Assembly: GCA_934457415.1 (NCBI GenBank)
Contig: CAKSHM010000001.1
Location: forward strand, 248,001 to 312,000
DNA from: an uncultured Eubacteriales bacterium
GTDB taxonomy: Bacteria; Bacillota; Clostridia; Oscillospirales; Acutalibacteraceae
Direction of reading: 5' to 3'
Length of the DNA: 64,000 bases
Shown one piece after another: positions 25,633 to 33,599 of the stretch. The position numbers and the translations under genes are program-made. Numbering within the stretch: the first letter of the stretch is position 1; each line of letters begins with the position of its first letter. The notes under the pieces were generated by a model, which saw nothing but the letters and a program-made list of their open reading frames with translations, did not search any database and had not been told where the DNA came from.

Positions 25633-26840
25633 TGGTAACAGAATTAAAAAAAGGTAAATGCACCGGATGCGGTGTTTGTGAAACGGTTTGCCCAAAATCC
25701 TGTATAGAACTAAAAAGCGATGAAGAAGGATTTGAATATCCTGAAATTGATTTTTCCGAATGTGTAAAATGCAACAAATGCGACAGATTTTGTCATGCTC
25801 AAAATTTATTAAAAAACGAAACCTGCATATCAGAGCCTTATGTTGCTTACAACAAAGATGGTGCAATAAGAGAAAGCAGCTCCTCGGGGGGAATCTTTTG
25901 GACTCTTTGTGAAAAGGTCATTAAAAACAAAGGTGTTGTTTACGGTGTAATAGTTGACGAAGAAAACAAAGTAAAGCACATAAGAGCCGCTTGTCTTGAT
26001 GATGCTGAAAAAATGCGTGGCTCAAAATATGTTCAAAGTAAAATATCTTCCGATATTTTTGAATCGGTAAAATCCGATTTGGAAAATAATTGCTTTGTTC
26101 TTTTTTCCGGCACCCCTTGTCAGATCGGCGCTTTAAACAGGTTTCTCGGTAAAGATTATGATAAGCTTTTAAAGGTATCGTTTATCTGCCACGGCGTTCC
26201 GTCTCCTTATGTTTTTAAAAAATATATTTCATGGCAGGAAAATAATCGCAAGTCAAAGGTAACTGATATATCTTTCAGAAACAAGGATCGCGGCTGGACA
26301 GGCTTTTCAATGAAATTGTCTTTTTCGGACGGTACAAAATATTCAAAATCTTTAAAATATGACCCTTACTTGCAGGTTTTTTTAAAGAATTTATGTTTAA
26401 GAGATTCTTGCTATGAATGTAAGTACAAGGGAGAGAAAATACTGTCGTCAAATATCGATATATTGTTGGCGGATAAATGGGGGAATACCGGTTCAAAATT
26501 TGATGAAATAAATGATGATAAGGGATTGTCCTTAATATTTTTATTCTCAAAAAAAGCAAAAGAAATATTTAAGGCTGTTTCGGAAAAATTGCTTTATGAA
26601 AAAGCAGATTTTAACATAGCGGCAAATTCTAATATTGCATTTTTTAAATCTGCAAAAAGAAATCCAAAACAAAATGAATTTTATAAGGATTTAAACGTTT
26701 TGCCGTTTGATAAGCTTTATAAAAAATATGCAAAAGCCCCGACGTCGGTCATATTAAAGAGTAATGTTAAAAAATACGGCTTTAAAATCTGTAAATTTTT
26801 GCATATCAATAAGCTTGTTAAAAAAATTATAAATCGGTAA
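25632..26840 (+). CDS. F420-hydrogenase/dehydrogenase beta-subunit-like iron-sulfur protein
   Basis: This is a 402-residue soluble redox protein. Residues 10-60 carry two ferredoxin-type clusters, CTGCGVCETVCPKSC and CVKCNKCDRFCHA. The FrhB-type region follows, with SSSGGIFWTLC, GSKYVQSKI, LFSGTPCQIGAL and FICHGVPSPYVF. A further Cys pair lies in DSCYECKYKG. The host need not use F420; bacterial members occur in polysaccharide clusters beside pyruvyl transferases, where their reaction is not established. It is cotranscribed with Wzx (one-base overlap). A role in reducing or oxidising a sugar intermediate is inference. Confidence 0.88.
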   Translation: MVTELKKGKCTGCGVCETVCPKSCIELKSDEEGFEYPEIDFSECVKCNKCDRFCHAQNLLKNETCISEPYVAYNKDGAIRESSSSGGIFWTLCEKVIKNKGVVYGVIVDEENKVKHIRAACLDDAEKMRGSKYVQSKISSDIFESVKSDLENNCFVLFSGTPCQIGALNRFLGKDYDKLLKVSFICHGVPSPYVFKKYISWQENNRKSKVTDISFRNKDRGWTGFSMKLSFSDGTKYSKSLKYDPYLQVFLKNLCLRDSCYECKYKGEKILSSNIDILLADKWGNTGSKFDEINDDKGLSLIFLFSKKAKEIFKAVSEKLLYEKADFNIAANSNIAFFKSAKRNPKQNEFYKDLNVLPFDKLYKKYAKAPTSVILKSNVKKYGFKICKFLHINKLVKKIINR

Positions 26841-26869
26841 ATGAAATTTATTTCAGAAAAGGTGAGCAA

Positions 26870-28036
26870 ATGGAAACCAAAGAGCTTAGAATATTTTTTG
26901 ATTTAATAAACAGCGCTGTGTTTGAAGAAAAAATAAGCGAGGAAACAAAGGAAGGCTTCTTAGAAAGTATGCTGCCGTCTTTTTATAATCTCGCCAAAAA
27001 ACATGACCTTGCCCACCTTATAGGCTATGCCTTAAGTTCAAACGGCTTTGAATTAAAAAACGATTATTCGGATAAATTCAAAAAGCTTAATATTATGGCT
27101 GTTATGAGATATGAACAGCTTAAATATGAGCTGAATAATCTCTCAAACTCTCTTGAAAAGAATAAAATACCTTTTATTCCCCTTAAGGGAAGCGTAATAA
27201 GAAATTATTATAAATATCCCTATATGAGAACAAGCTGCGATATAGATGTCCTTATCCATGAAGAGGATAAGGAAAAAGCAATAAAGAGTCTTATAAATGA
27301 ATGCGGATATAAAAAAGAGGGAGAAGGTTCCCATGATGTCTCCCTCTTTACCGAGGGCGGAAGACATATAGAACTTCATTTCGACCTTGTCGAAAAAGAC
27401 CGCGCCAATAATGCAAACAGAATTTTAAAAACCGTTTGGGAAGATGTTAAACTAAAAAAAGGTTGTTCTTATCTTTATGAAATGAGCGATGAGTTCTTTT
27501 ATCTTTATCATATAGCCCACATGGCTAAGCATTTTGAAAACGGCGGCTGCGGTATAAGACCTTTTATAGATATAAAGGTACTAAACAGTATCCCTCATAG
27601 TAAAACGAAAAGGGAAGAGCTGTTAAAAAAAGCAGAGCTTTTAACATTTGCAAAAGCGGCGGAGAATTTAAGTAAAGCTTGGTTTGATAAAGAGGAATAT
27701 GATGAGCTGTCTCTTAAAATGCAAAGCTATATATTGACCGGCGGGGTATACGGAACAAATACAAACAGAATAACCGTACAGCAGCAAAAGCAGGGCGGAA
27801 AGATAAAATACGCCTTAAATAAAATCTTCCTGCCTTATGATATAATAAAATTCCATTATCCTGTTTTAAAAAAGCATAAATGGCTTATGCCCGCTATGCA
27901 GGTAAGGCGCTGGTGCAAGCTGATATTCTTAGGCGGAATGAAGCGCTCTGTAAACGAGCTTAAGATAAACAGCCGTGTTACGGACGAAAGCAAGGCTGAG
28001 GTCAACATAATGCTGAATCAGCTGGAGATTAAATAA
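26870..28036 (+). CDS. Nucleotidyltransferase-fold protein (PF14907-type)
   Basis: This 388-residue protein has the nucleotidyltransferase signature of the uncharacterised PF14907 family. IPLKGSVIRN at about residues 103-112 is followed by the metal-binding acidic motif RTSCDIDVLI, and later by HIELHFDLVE and FYLYHIAHMAKH. AAAGGTGAGC precedes the ATG. It is the last gene before a strong terminator. Members are found at the ends of capsule and exopolysaccharide clusters, and their target (sugar, lipid or protein) is not known. It could be an unrelated late addition, since 29 bases separate it from the preceding gene. Confidence 0.8.
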   Translation: METKELRIFFDLINSAVFEEKISEETKEGFLESMLPSFYNLAKKHDLAHLIGYALSSNGFELKNDYSDKFKKLNIMAVMRYEQLKYELNNLSNSLEKNKIPFIPLKGSVIRNYYKYPYMRTSCDIDVLIHEEDKEKAIKSLINECGYKKEGEGSHDVSLFTEGGRHIELHFDLVEKDRANNANRILKTVWEDVKLKKGCSYLYEMSDEFFYLYHIAHMAKHFENGGCGIRPFIDIKVLNSIPHSKTKREELLKKAELLTFAKAAENLSKAWFDKEEYDELSLKMQSYILTGGVYGTNTNRITVQQQKQGGKIKYALNKIFLPYDIIKFHYPVLKKHKWLMPAMQVRRWCKLIFLGGMKRSVNELKINSRVTDESKAEVNIMLNQLEIK

Positions 28037-28044
28037 AAACTTTC

Positions 28045-28082
28045 CCCCGTTTACCCGTTAATTTATTGACGGGTAAACGGGG
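28045..28082 (+). terminator. Strong hairpin ending the polysaccharide operon
   Basis: CCCCGTTTACCCGT (28045-28058) and ACGGGTAAACGGGG (28069-28082) form a perfect 14-bp, GC-rich stem with a 10-base loop, 8 bases after the last stop codon. The T-tract is weak (ATATGTGTTT), but the position and stability favour a terminator. Confidence 0.8.
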
Positions 28083-28158
28083 ATATGTGTTTATGGATGT
28101 GTCTATTAAAACGTAAACCCCTTAAATGAAGAAAACCCAAAGAAAACCCCAATAAAAC

Positions 28159-28186
28159 TTGACGCTTTTTTAAAAAGAAATACAAT
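28159..28186 (+). promoter_or_regulatory. Candidate promoter of the MazF-like gene
   Basis: TTGACG (28159-28164) and TACAAT (28181-28186) are 16 bases apart. Just upstream, GAAAACCC occurs twice with an 11-base period (28131 and 28142). The rest of 28083-28323 shows no gene. Confidence 0.4.
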
Positions 28187-28323
28187 ATAAATAGTGATAG
28201 TTTTATAGTAAGTTATTTTTGTTTTACATAGTGCAGTTTTTGATTCTTTTTAATTTTTTAAACGGAATCATTAACTGCATTATTTTATATATATTAATTT
28301 TTTTTAAAAGGAGGTTGCTTAAT

Positions 28324-28590
28324 ATGCAACAAACAGTAAAAAGAGGAGACATATTTTGGAGCCGTGTACCGACGGTAAGCGGCTGCGGGAACGGTGTAAT
28401 GAAAAAGGTGAGACCTGTGCTTATTATTTCTAATAATAAGGCAAACTATGCCGGAAACATATATTCCGTAATTCCCATAAGCGCCAGACTTCATAAGCTT
28501 AATAAGGCTTGTCATGTTATGATTCAGGTCTTTAAACCGTCTATATTGCTCCCTGAGCAAATTACAACGGTTTCAAATAGTTGTTTTTAA
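28324..28590 (+). CDS. Truncated MazF/PemK-like mRNA interferase
   Basis: This is an 88-residue product with a clear AAGGAGG site 8 bases before the ATG. It has the MazF start VKRGDIFW, the catalytic-Arg strand KVRPVLIISNN, IPISARL, and ILLPEQITTV, which aligns with the family's ILLEQIRTI. A TAA then ends the protein where a normal MazF (about 110-120 residues) still has a C-terminal helix of some 25 residues. The usual Arg after EQI is Thr. No antitoxin gene precedes it. It is probably a decayed or solo toxin gene. Neither of the other frames continues the family sequence beyond the stop. Confidence 0.75.
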   Translation: MQQTVKRGDIFWSRVPTVSGCGNGVMKKVRPVLIISNNKANYAGNIYSVIPISARLHKLNKACHVMIQVFKPSILLPEQITTVSNSCF

Positions 28591-28689
28591 TTGACTTTTA
28601 AATCAGTGCGGATTATTTTTAATTTTTCAAAGCAAAAATCTGTTAAAAATCTAAAAAATGATATTATAAATTTTTAAAATTTTTATTTG

Positions 28690-28755
28690 CAAATGCGATA
28701 CAGAGTTTCCACAATGGTAAATGGGTGTTATTTTTGTATCGCATTTGTATTTTTT
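28690..28755 (+). terminator. Rho-independent-type hairpin with long loop, possible small RNA end
   Basis: CAAATGCGATACA (28690-28702) and TGTATCGCATTTG (28735-28747) are perfect 13-bp inverted repeats around a 32-base loop, followed by TATTTTTTTT. This is a terminator-like structure 100 bases after the MazF-like stop. The long loop is unusual. Confidence 0.6.
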
Positions 28756-28900
28756 TTAAAATTTATGGCTAAAAAATACTCAAAAAAGACAAATTTAAAC
28801 TAAAACTAATAATTGGAAATAAATTCTTTTAAAAATATTAAATAACAAAAATGTGATATTTTCAGTCTAATATATTATATATTTTGACTTTTGTACAGTA

Positions 28901-28906
28901 TATAAT
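28901..28906 (+). promoter_or_regulatory. Candidate -10 box of the importer/surface cluster
   Basis: TATAAT lies 74 bases before the TTG start of the next gene. A TTGACT (28884-28889) is only 11 bases upstream, too close for a standard promoter, so the -35 may be poor and activator-dependent. The rest of the 28591-28979 gap is AT-rich with no gene apart from the hairpin. Confidence 0.3.
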
Positions 28907-28979
28907 TAAAAATGAAATAAGAACATAATTGTTTTGTTTAAATTACCTATTTCAAGATATTCGACAGGAGTGGTTCTAA

Positions 28980-31790
28980 TTGTTGAAAACTACCGTTAAG
29001 CAGAATGGCATTTTAAAAAAAAATAATTTTGTACGAATAACGGCTTGTTTTTGTGCCTTGATAATTCTTGCGGCTTCACTTTTCACTAATGCTTACACTG
29101 TTGCGGCTGATTCGGAAAACTTTGATATAGAATCTTATGACGATTATTTTTCTTCTGTTTCTAAGTCCGCTGAAGCATCTGATACTGAAATTAAGGTTAT
29201 AAATAATGTAACCGAAATAAAGAAGTCTGAGGAAATCTCGGTAGAGATCAATGCCGCAACAAGCGGTTTTTATACTTTTAAAACAGACTATTCCGTTATT
29301 GAAGATACAAATGAAATTAAACTGTATGCAAAAATTGACGGTATAACTCCGTATAAGGAGTTAAGTAATATTTCGCTTCCTGTATATTATGAAGATACAA
29401 ACAAGGATAAAAAGGATAATTTGGGTAATGAGATTGCGGCAGATACAGCCGTTAAGCTCGGAAGATATACATACATATTAAGAAATACAAATAATACTGA
29501 TTTTTTATATACATTTTTAGAAGCGGGAAATCATGAGGTAACCATAAAAAGTCTGACTGCGGATTTCGTTATAAACAGTCTTACTTTTTCCGGTGTTCCT
29601 GAGATTTTATCTTATAAGGAATACGCTCAAAAGCATAATCAGGAAAAGATATATAACGCTTATAAATTTATCGAAGGTGAAGATGCCGCGCTTAAATCCT
29701 CAAATGACCTTATACAGCTTATTGATAATGCTTCTGCCAATGTTAACCCGAACAGTGCTTCGCATGATGTTGTCAACTATATCGGCGGAAGTAATTACGA
29801 TCAACCGGGTGACAGTATTATATGGGAAATCGAAGCGCCGCAAAGCGGTCTCTATGAAATAGGATTAAATTACAGACAGAATTTCACCGAAAACTCATAT
29901 TTTTACAGAATGCTTTATATCGATGGGAAACTTCCTTTTAAAGAGGCTGCGGAAATAGAATTTCCTTTTGCTCTTAACTGGACTTTTAAAACTTTATCCG
30001 ACAACAACGGTGTACCTTATCTGTTTTATCTGGAAAAAGGAAAGCATATTATAGAGCTTAATGTTACTTTAGGACAGCTATCGGATGTTTCTTTAATGCT
30101 TGAAGATACAGGGAAGGAATTAGCCTCTATCTACAGAAGTATTGTTATGATAACCGGTGATACTCCGGATGCAAACCGTGATTATAATCTTTTTGATAGA
30201 ATTGAAAGCCTTTCAGATAAGCTGAATTCACAAATTAAAACTCTGAAAGCAGTCAATAAAAAATTAAGCGAGGTTTATAAAAGCGGTTCTGTTTCGTCAA
30301 TTTCAACGGTAAACGGAATGATAAATGTTCTTGAGCTAATGCTTGGTAATAAATACTCAGCTCACAGATATTTAAACCGTTATTATGATAACTATGCAAG
30401 CTTAAGCTCAATGAGTATGGAGCTTAAATCTATGCCGCTTGATATTGACAGAATTTATTTCGGAAACAACATAAAAAACACCAAAGCAAAATTTATCGAC
30501 AGAACATTATTTTCTGTAAAGAGATTTATTCATTCTTTTAAAAATGATTATAATACATCCTCTTCCGCAGACGGTCCGACAATTACGCTTTGGGTCAACT
30601 GGGGAAGAGATCAGGCAAAAACTTTAAAGTATTTAATTCAAAGCGATTTTTCAGTTAAGACAGGTATAAATGTTGACATAAAAACCACAAATGCAACCTT
30701 GACCCATGCGGCTTTATCCGGAGACGGTCCTGACTGTCAGCTTCATTTATCACGATCTGAGCCGGTTAATCTTGCGATGCGAAAAGCCGTTTGCGATCTT
30801 ACACAGTTTCCTGATTATGAAGAGGTCGCAAAAAGATTTATGCCCACTGCAAGCGATCCGTATAAATTCGGTGACGGTATTTACGCTTTGCCCGATACTC
30901 AGACTTTCTATACAATGTTTATAAGAGAAGATATATTCAAGGAACTTGGCTTAAGCATTCCTAAAACATGGGATGAGTTTATAGAAACTTCGGTATTGCT
31001 TTTAAGGCAGAATATGCAGGCAGGACTTCCTTATACACAAATTTCCACTATGACTGAGGTAAATCTCGGCGTAGGTTCTCTGAGTATATTCCCGACGATG
31101 CTTTTGCAAAACGGCGGTAAGCTTTATAATGAAAATCGTTCTAAAACTCTTCTCCTTTCCGATACTTCTCTTTCGGTATTCACAAAGTGGACGGATTTCT
31201 ATACTAAGTACGGATTTCTAAAAACCTATGATTTCTTCAATCGTTTCAGATTGGGCTTGATGCCTATGTCTATTCAGTCATATACAATGTATGCGACTCT
31301 TACGGCTGCGGCTCCAGAAATAGACGGTCTATGGCAAATGTATGAGGTACCGGGAACGATAGGAGAAGATGGGAAAATCAATAACAGTATTTCCGGCGGA
31401 GGCTCAGGAGCTGTTATTCTGTCAACTTCTAAGCATAAAAAAGAAGCTTGGGAATTTTTAAAATGGTGGACCGGAGCTGATATTCAATTCCGTTACGGAA
31501 GCGAAGTTGAAAAAATATTAGGTCCATCCGCCCGCAATGCAACATCAAATGTTGAAGCATTAAAAAAATATGAATGGTCTTATAATAATCTTGAAACACT
31601 TCTTTCGCAATGGTCAAAGGTTAAGGAAATTCCGGAAGTACCGGGAGGTTACTATGTTTCGCGTGCGATAGATCAGGCTTTCTGGAATGTTACCAATGCA
31701 TCGGAAAATCCTAAAGATATGCTGCTTAAATGGACTGATGTGGCTCAGAATGAAATTGACAGAAAACGCCAGCAATACAACATTAAATAA
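28980..31790 (+). CDS. Solute-binding protein fused to N-terminal carbohydrate-binding-like domains
   Basis: This is a 936-residue exported protein. A signal sequence or membrane anchor lies at about residues 17-42. Two beta-sandwich domains resembling CBM35-type modules follow (about 45-215 and 225-380, the second with WEIEAPQSGLYEIGLNY). A helical linker spans 385-525. A family 1 sugar-binding domain then runs to the end, with ITLWVNWGRDQ, YALPDTQTFYTMFIRED and AWEFLKWWTG. The usual binding protein is about 420-550 residues, so the 500-residue N-terminal extension is unusual. It starts at TTG with AGGAG 9 bases upstream. It overlaps the first permease by one base and is surely its partner. 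Confidence 0.87.
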   Translation: MLKTTVKQNGILKKNNFVRITACFCALIILAASLFTNAYTVAADSENFDIESYDDYFSSVSKSAEASDTEIKVINNVTEIKKSEEISVEINAATSGFYTFKTDYSVIEDTNEIKLYAKIDGITPYKELSNISLPVYYEDTNKDKKDNLGNEIAADTAVKLGRYTYILRNTNNTDFLYTFLEAGNHEVTIKSLTADFVINSLTFSGVPEILSYKEYAQKHNQEKIYNAYKFIEGEDAALKSSNDLIQLIDNASANVNPNSASHDVVNYIGGSNYDQPGDSIIWEIEAPQSGLYEIGLNYRQNFTENSYFYRMLYIDGKLPFKEAAEIEFPFALNWTFKTLSDNNGVPYLFYLEKGKHIIELNVTLGQLSDVSLMLEDTGKELASIYRSIVMITGDTPDANRDYNLFDRIESLSDKLNSQIKTLKAVNKKLSEVYKSGSVSSISTVNGMINVLELMLGNKYSAHRYLNRYYDNYASLSSMSMELKSMPLDIDRIYFGNNIKNTKAKFIDRTLFSVKRFIHSFKNDYNTSSSADGPTITLWVNWGRDQAKTLKYLIQSDFSVKTGINVDIKTTNATLTHAALSGDGPDCQLHLSRSEPVNLAMRKAVCDLTQFPDYEEVAKRFMPTASDPYKFGDGIYALPDTQTFYTMFIREDIFKELGLSIPKTWDEFIETSVLLLRQNMQAGLPYTQISTMTEVNLGVGSLSIFPTMLLQNGGKLYNENRSKTLLLSDTSLSVFTKWTDFYTKYGFLKTYDFFNRFRLGLMPMSIQSYTMYATLTAAAPEIDGLWQMYEVPGTIGEDGKINNSISGGGSGAVILSTSKHKKEAWEFLKWWTGADIQFRYGSEVEKILGPSARNATSNVEALKKYEWSYNNLETLLSQWSKVKEIPEVPGGYYVSRAIDQAFWNVTNASENPKDMLLKWTDVAQNEIDRKRQQYNIK

Positions 31791-32704
31791 TGAAAGGCAG
31801 ATTAAAATTGAAAAAGACGCATAAAAGTAAACTGTTTGCCGGATTTCAGATGAAACTGATGATGATTCCGTTTTTGATACTGTTTTTTGTGTTTGTAATT
31901 CTGCCGGTCGTTTATTCAATGGTTTTAAGCTTTTTTGACTATGATGTAATGATTGGTGCAAAATGGACCGGTTTTAAAAATTATATTTATATGTTTTTTG
32001 AAGATTCGGTATTTAAAATCGCTCTTAAAAATACGCTGATTTTTGCAGTAATAACAGGTCCGCTGGGATTTTTACTTTCGTTTGTTCTTGCTTGGTTCAT
32101 AAATGAATTCAGCGGTATGGCAAGGACGGTTGTATCATTTTTGTTTTATTCACCGGCGTTGATGGGCAATGCTTATTTTATATGGCAGGTACTTTTCAGC
32201 GGTGACAGTTACGGATATATAAACAGCTTTTTGATTTCTTACGGTCTTATTACAGAACCGATACAGTGGCTTAAAACTCCGCAGTATATTATTCCGATTA
32301 TAATTGTGGTTCAGCTTTGGATGAGTATGGGTATTTCATTCCTTTCAAACATTGCAGGTTTACAGAATGTTGATGAACAGCTATATGAAGCGGGTGCGAT
32401 TGACGGAATTAAAAACAGATGGTATGAGCTTTGGTACATTACACTGCCATATATGAAAAACATTTTGCTCTTCAGTGCCGTAATGCAAATTGCATCATCA
32501 TTCTCTGTCGGACAGATATGTATGACTCTTGCCGGATTTCCGAGCGTCAACTACAGTGCGGAAACGATAATAACCCATTTGACCGATGTCGGGACAATGC
32601 AGTATGAAATGGGACTCGCCTGTGCAATGTCTTTCTTTCTGTTTATTATTATGGCTGTAACCCGTTTAATTATTGGAAAAGTGCTTAATGCGCTCGGTAG
32701 GTGA
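31790..32704 (+). CDS. Sugar ABC transporter permease (MalF/LplB type)
   Basis: This 304-residue inner-membrane permease has six predicted helices and the ATPase-contact loop EAGAIDGIKNRWYELWYITLP (EAA motif) near residues 200-220. It forms a CUT1 importer with the following permease and the preceding binding protein. Its start overlaps the preceding stop by one base. No ATPase gene is present in the window, so a shared MsmK/UgpC-type ATPase is expected. Confidence 0.93.
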   Translation: MKGRLKLKKTHKSKLFAGFQMKLMMIPFLILFFVFVILPVVYSMVLSFFDYDVMIGAKWTGFKNYIYMFFEDSVFKIALKNTLIFAVITGPLGFLLSFVLAWFINEFSGMARTVVSFLFYSPALMGNAYFIWQVLFSGDSYGYINSFLISYGLITEPIQWLKTPQYIIPIIIVVQLWMSMGISFLSNIAGLQNVDEQLYEAGAIDGIKNRWYELWYITLPYMKNILLFSAVMQIASSFSVGQICMTLAGFPSVNYSAETIITHLTDVGTMQYEMGLACAMSFFLFIIMAVTRLIIGKVLNALGR

Positions 32705-32708
32705 GAAT

Positions 32709-33587
32709 ATGACAAAAAATTTCTTTGTAAAAAAGCGTGCGGCTTATAAGAGGTATACAAGGTCGAAATTTGTAAGTTTTATTATTGCACTGTTTTTAGT
32801 TTTGGCAGGTTTGTTTACCATATTACCGCTGATATATTCGGTTTTAACATCTTTTAAACCGCTTGAAGAGCTTTTAAAATTTCCTCCGGCTTTCTTTGTT
32901 TCAAGGCCGACTCTTCAGAATTACAGGCAGCTTCCGTCAATAATATCAAGTCTTTCAGTTCCGCTTTCAAGATATGTTTTTAATAGCTTTTTTATTGCTT
33001 TAGTTACTACTGCCGGTCATGTAATTGTTGCGGCTATGGCGGCATTTTCCATGTCAAAAGGCAGGTTTAAAGGTCTTGCAGTAATATTTTTGGTTGTTCA
33101 GTTTTCTTTGCTTTATAATTCTTATACTCTTGCAATTCCGCAGTATATGATAATGTCAAAGCTTCATTTGGTAGATACTTTTTGGGTTTATATTTTGCCT
33201 TATCTGCCATCCTCTCTCGGAGTTTTCCTGATGAAACAGTATATGGACGGAAGTATTCCCGACGCATTGCTTGAAGCTGCATACATAGACGGTGCAGGTG
33301 AGTTTAAAATGTTTTGGCGGATAGTTATGCCGAACGCAAAGCCGGCTTGGATGACCTTAACAATGTTTGCTTTTCGTGATTTATGGTCGCTCCAGCCGCA
33401 GGGAACGATATTTACGGAAAAACTAAAGCTCCTGCCTAATGTAATGACAACAATAGTAAGCGGAGGTATCGCCCGCTCCGGAAGCGCTATGGCGGCTATG
33501 GTTATTTTAATGATTCCTCCTCTTTTGGTTTATCTTGTAAGTCAGTCAAGCATAGTTGAGACTATGACTACATCGGGAATTAAGTAA
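32709..33587 (+). CDS. Sugar ABC transporter permease (MalG type)
   Basis: This 292-residue permease has six helices and the EAA loop EAAYIDGAGEFKMFWRIVMP. I place the start at ATG 32709, after GGTGAG, instead of a GTG 36 bases earlier inside the previous gene. It is the second half of the heterodimeric channel, with MalF-type at 31790. The next gene follows after 12 bases with the same GGTGAG-type site. Confidence 0.92.
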   Translation: MTKNFFVKKRAAYKRYTRSKFVSFIIALFLVLAGLFTILPLIYSVLTSFKPLEELLKFPPAFFVSRPTLQNYRQLPSIISSLSVPLSRYVFNSFFIALVTTAGHVIVAAMAAFSMSKGRFKGLAVIFLVVQFSLLYNSYTLAIPQYMIMSKLHLVDTFWVYILPYLPSSLGVFLMKQYMDGSIPDALLEAAYIDGAGEFKMFWRIVMPNAKPAWMTLTMFAFRDLWSLQPQGTIFTEKLKLLPNVMTTIVSGGIARSGSAMAAMVILMIPPLLVYLVSQSSIVETMTTSGIK

Positions 33588-33599
33588 GGCGGTGAGAAT

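Noticed and set aside
28219..28323. N-terminal extension of the MazF-like protein
   Set aside because: The extension is a hydrophobic AT-rich translation; the ATG at 28324 has AAGGAGG and starts at the conserved region.
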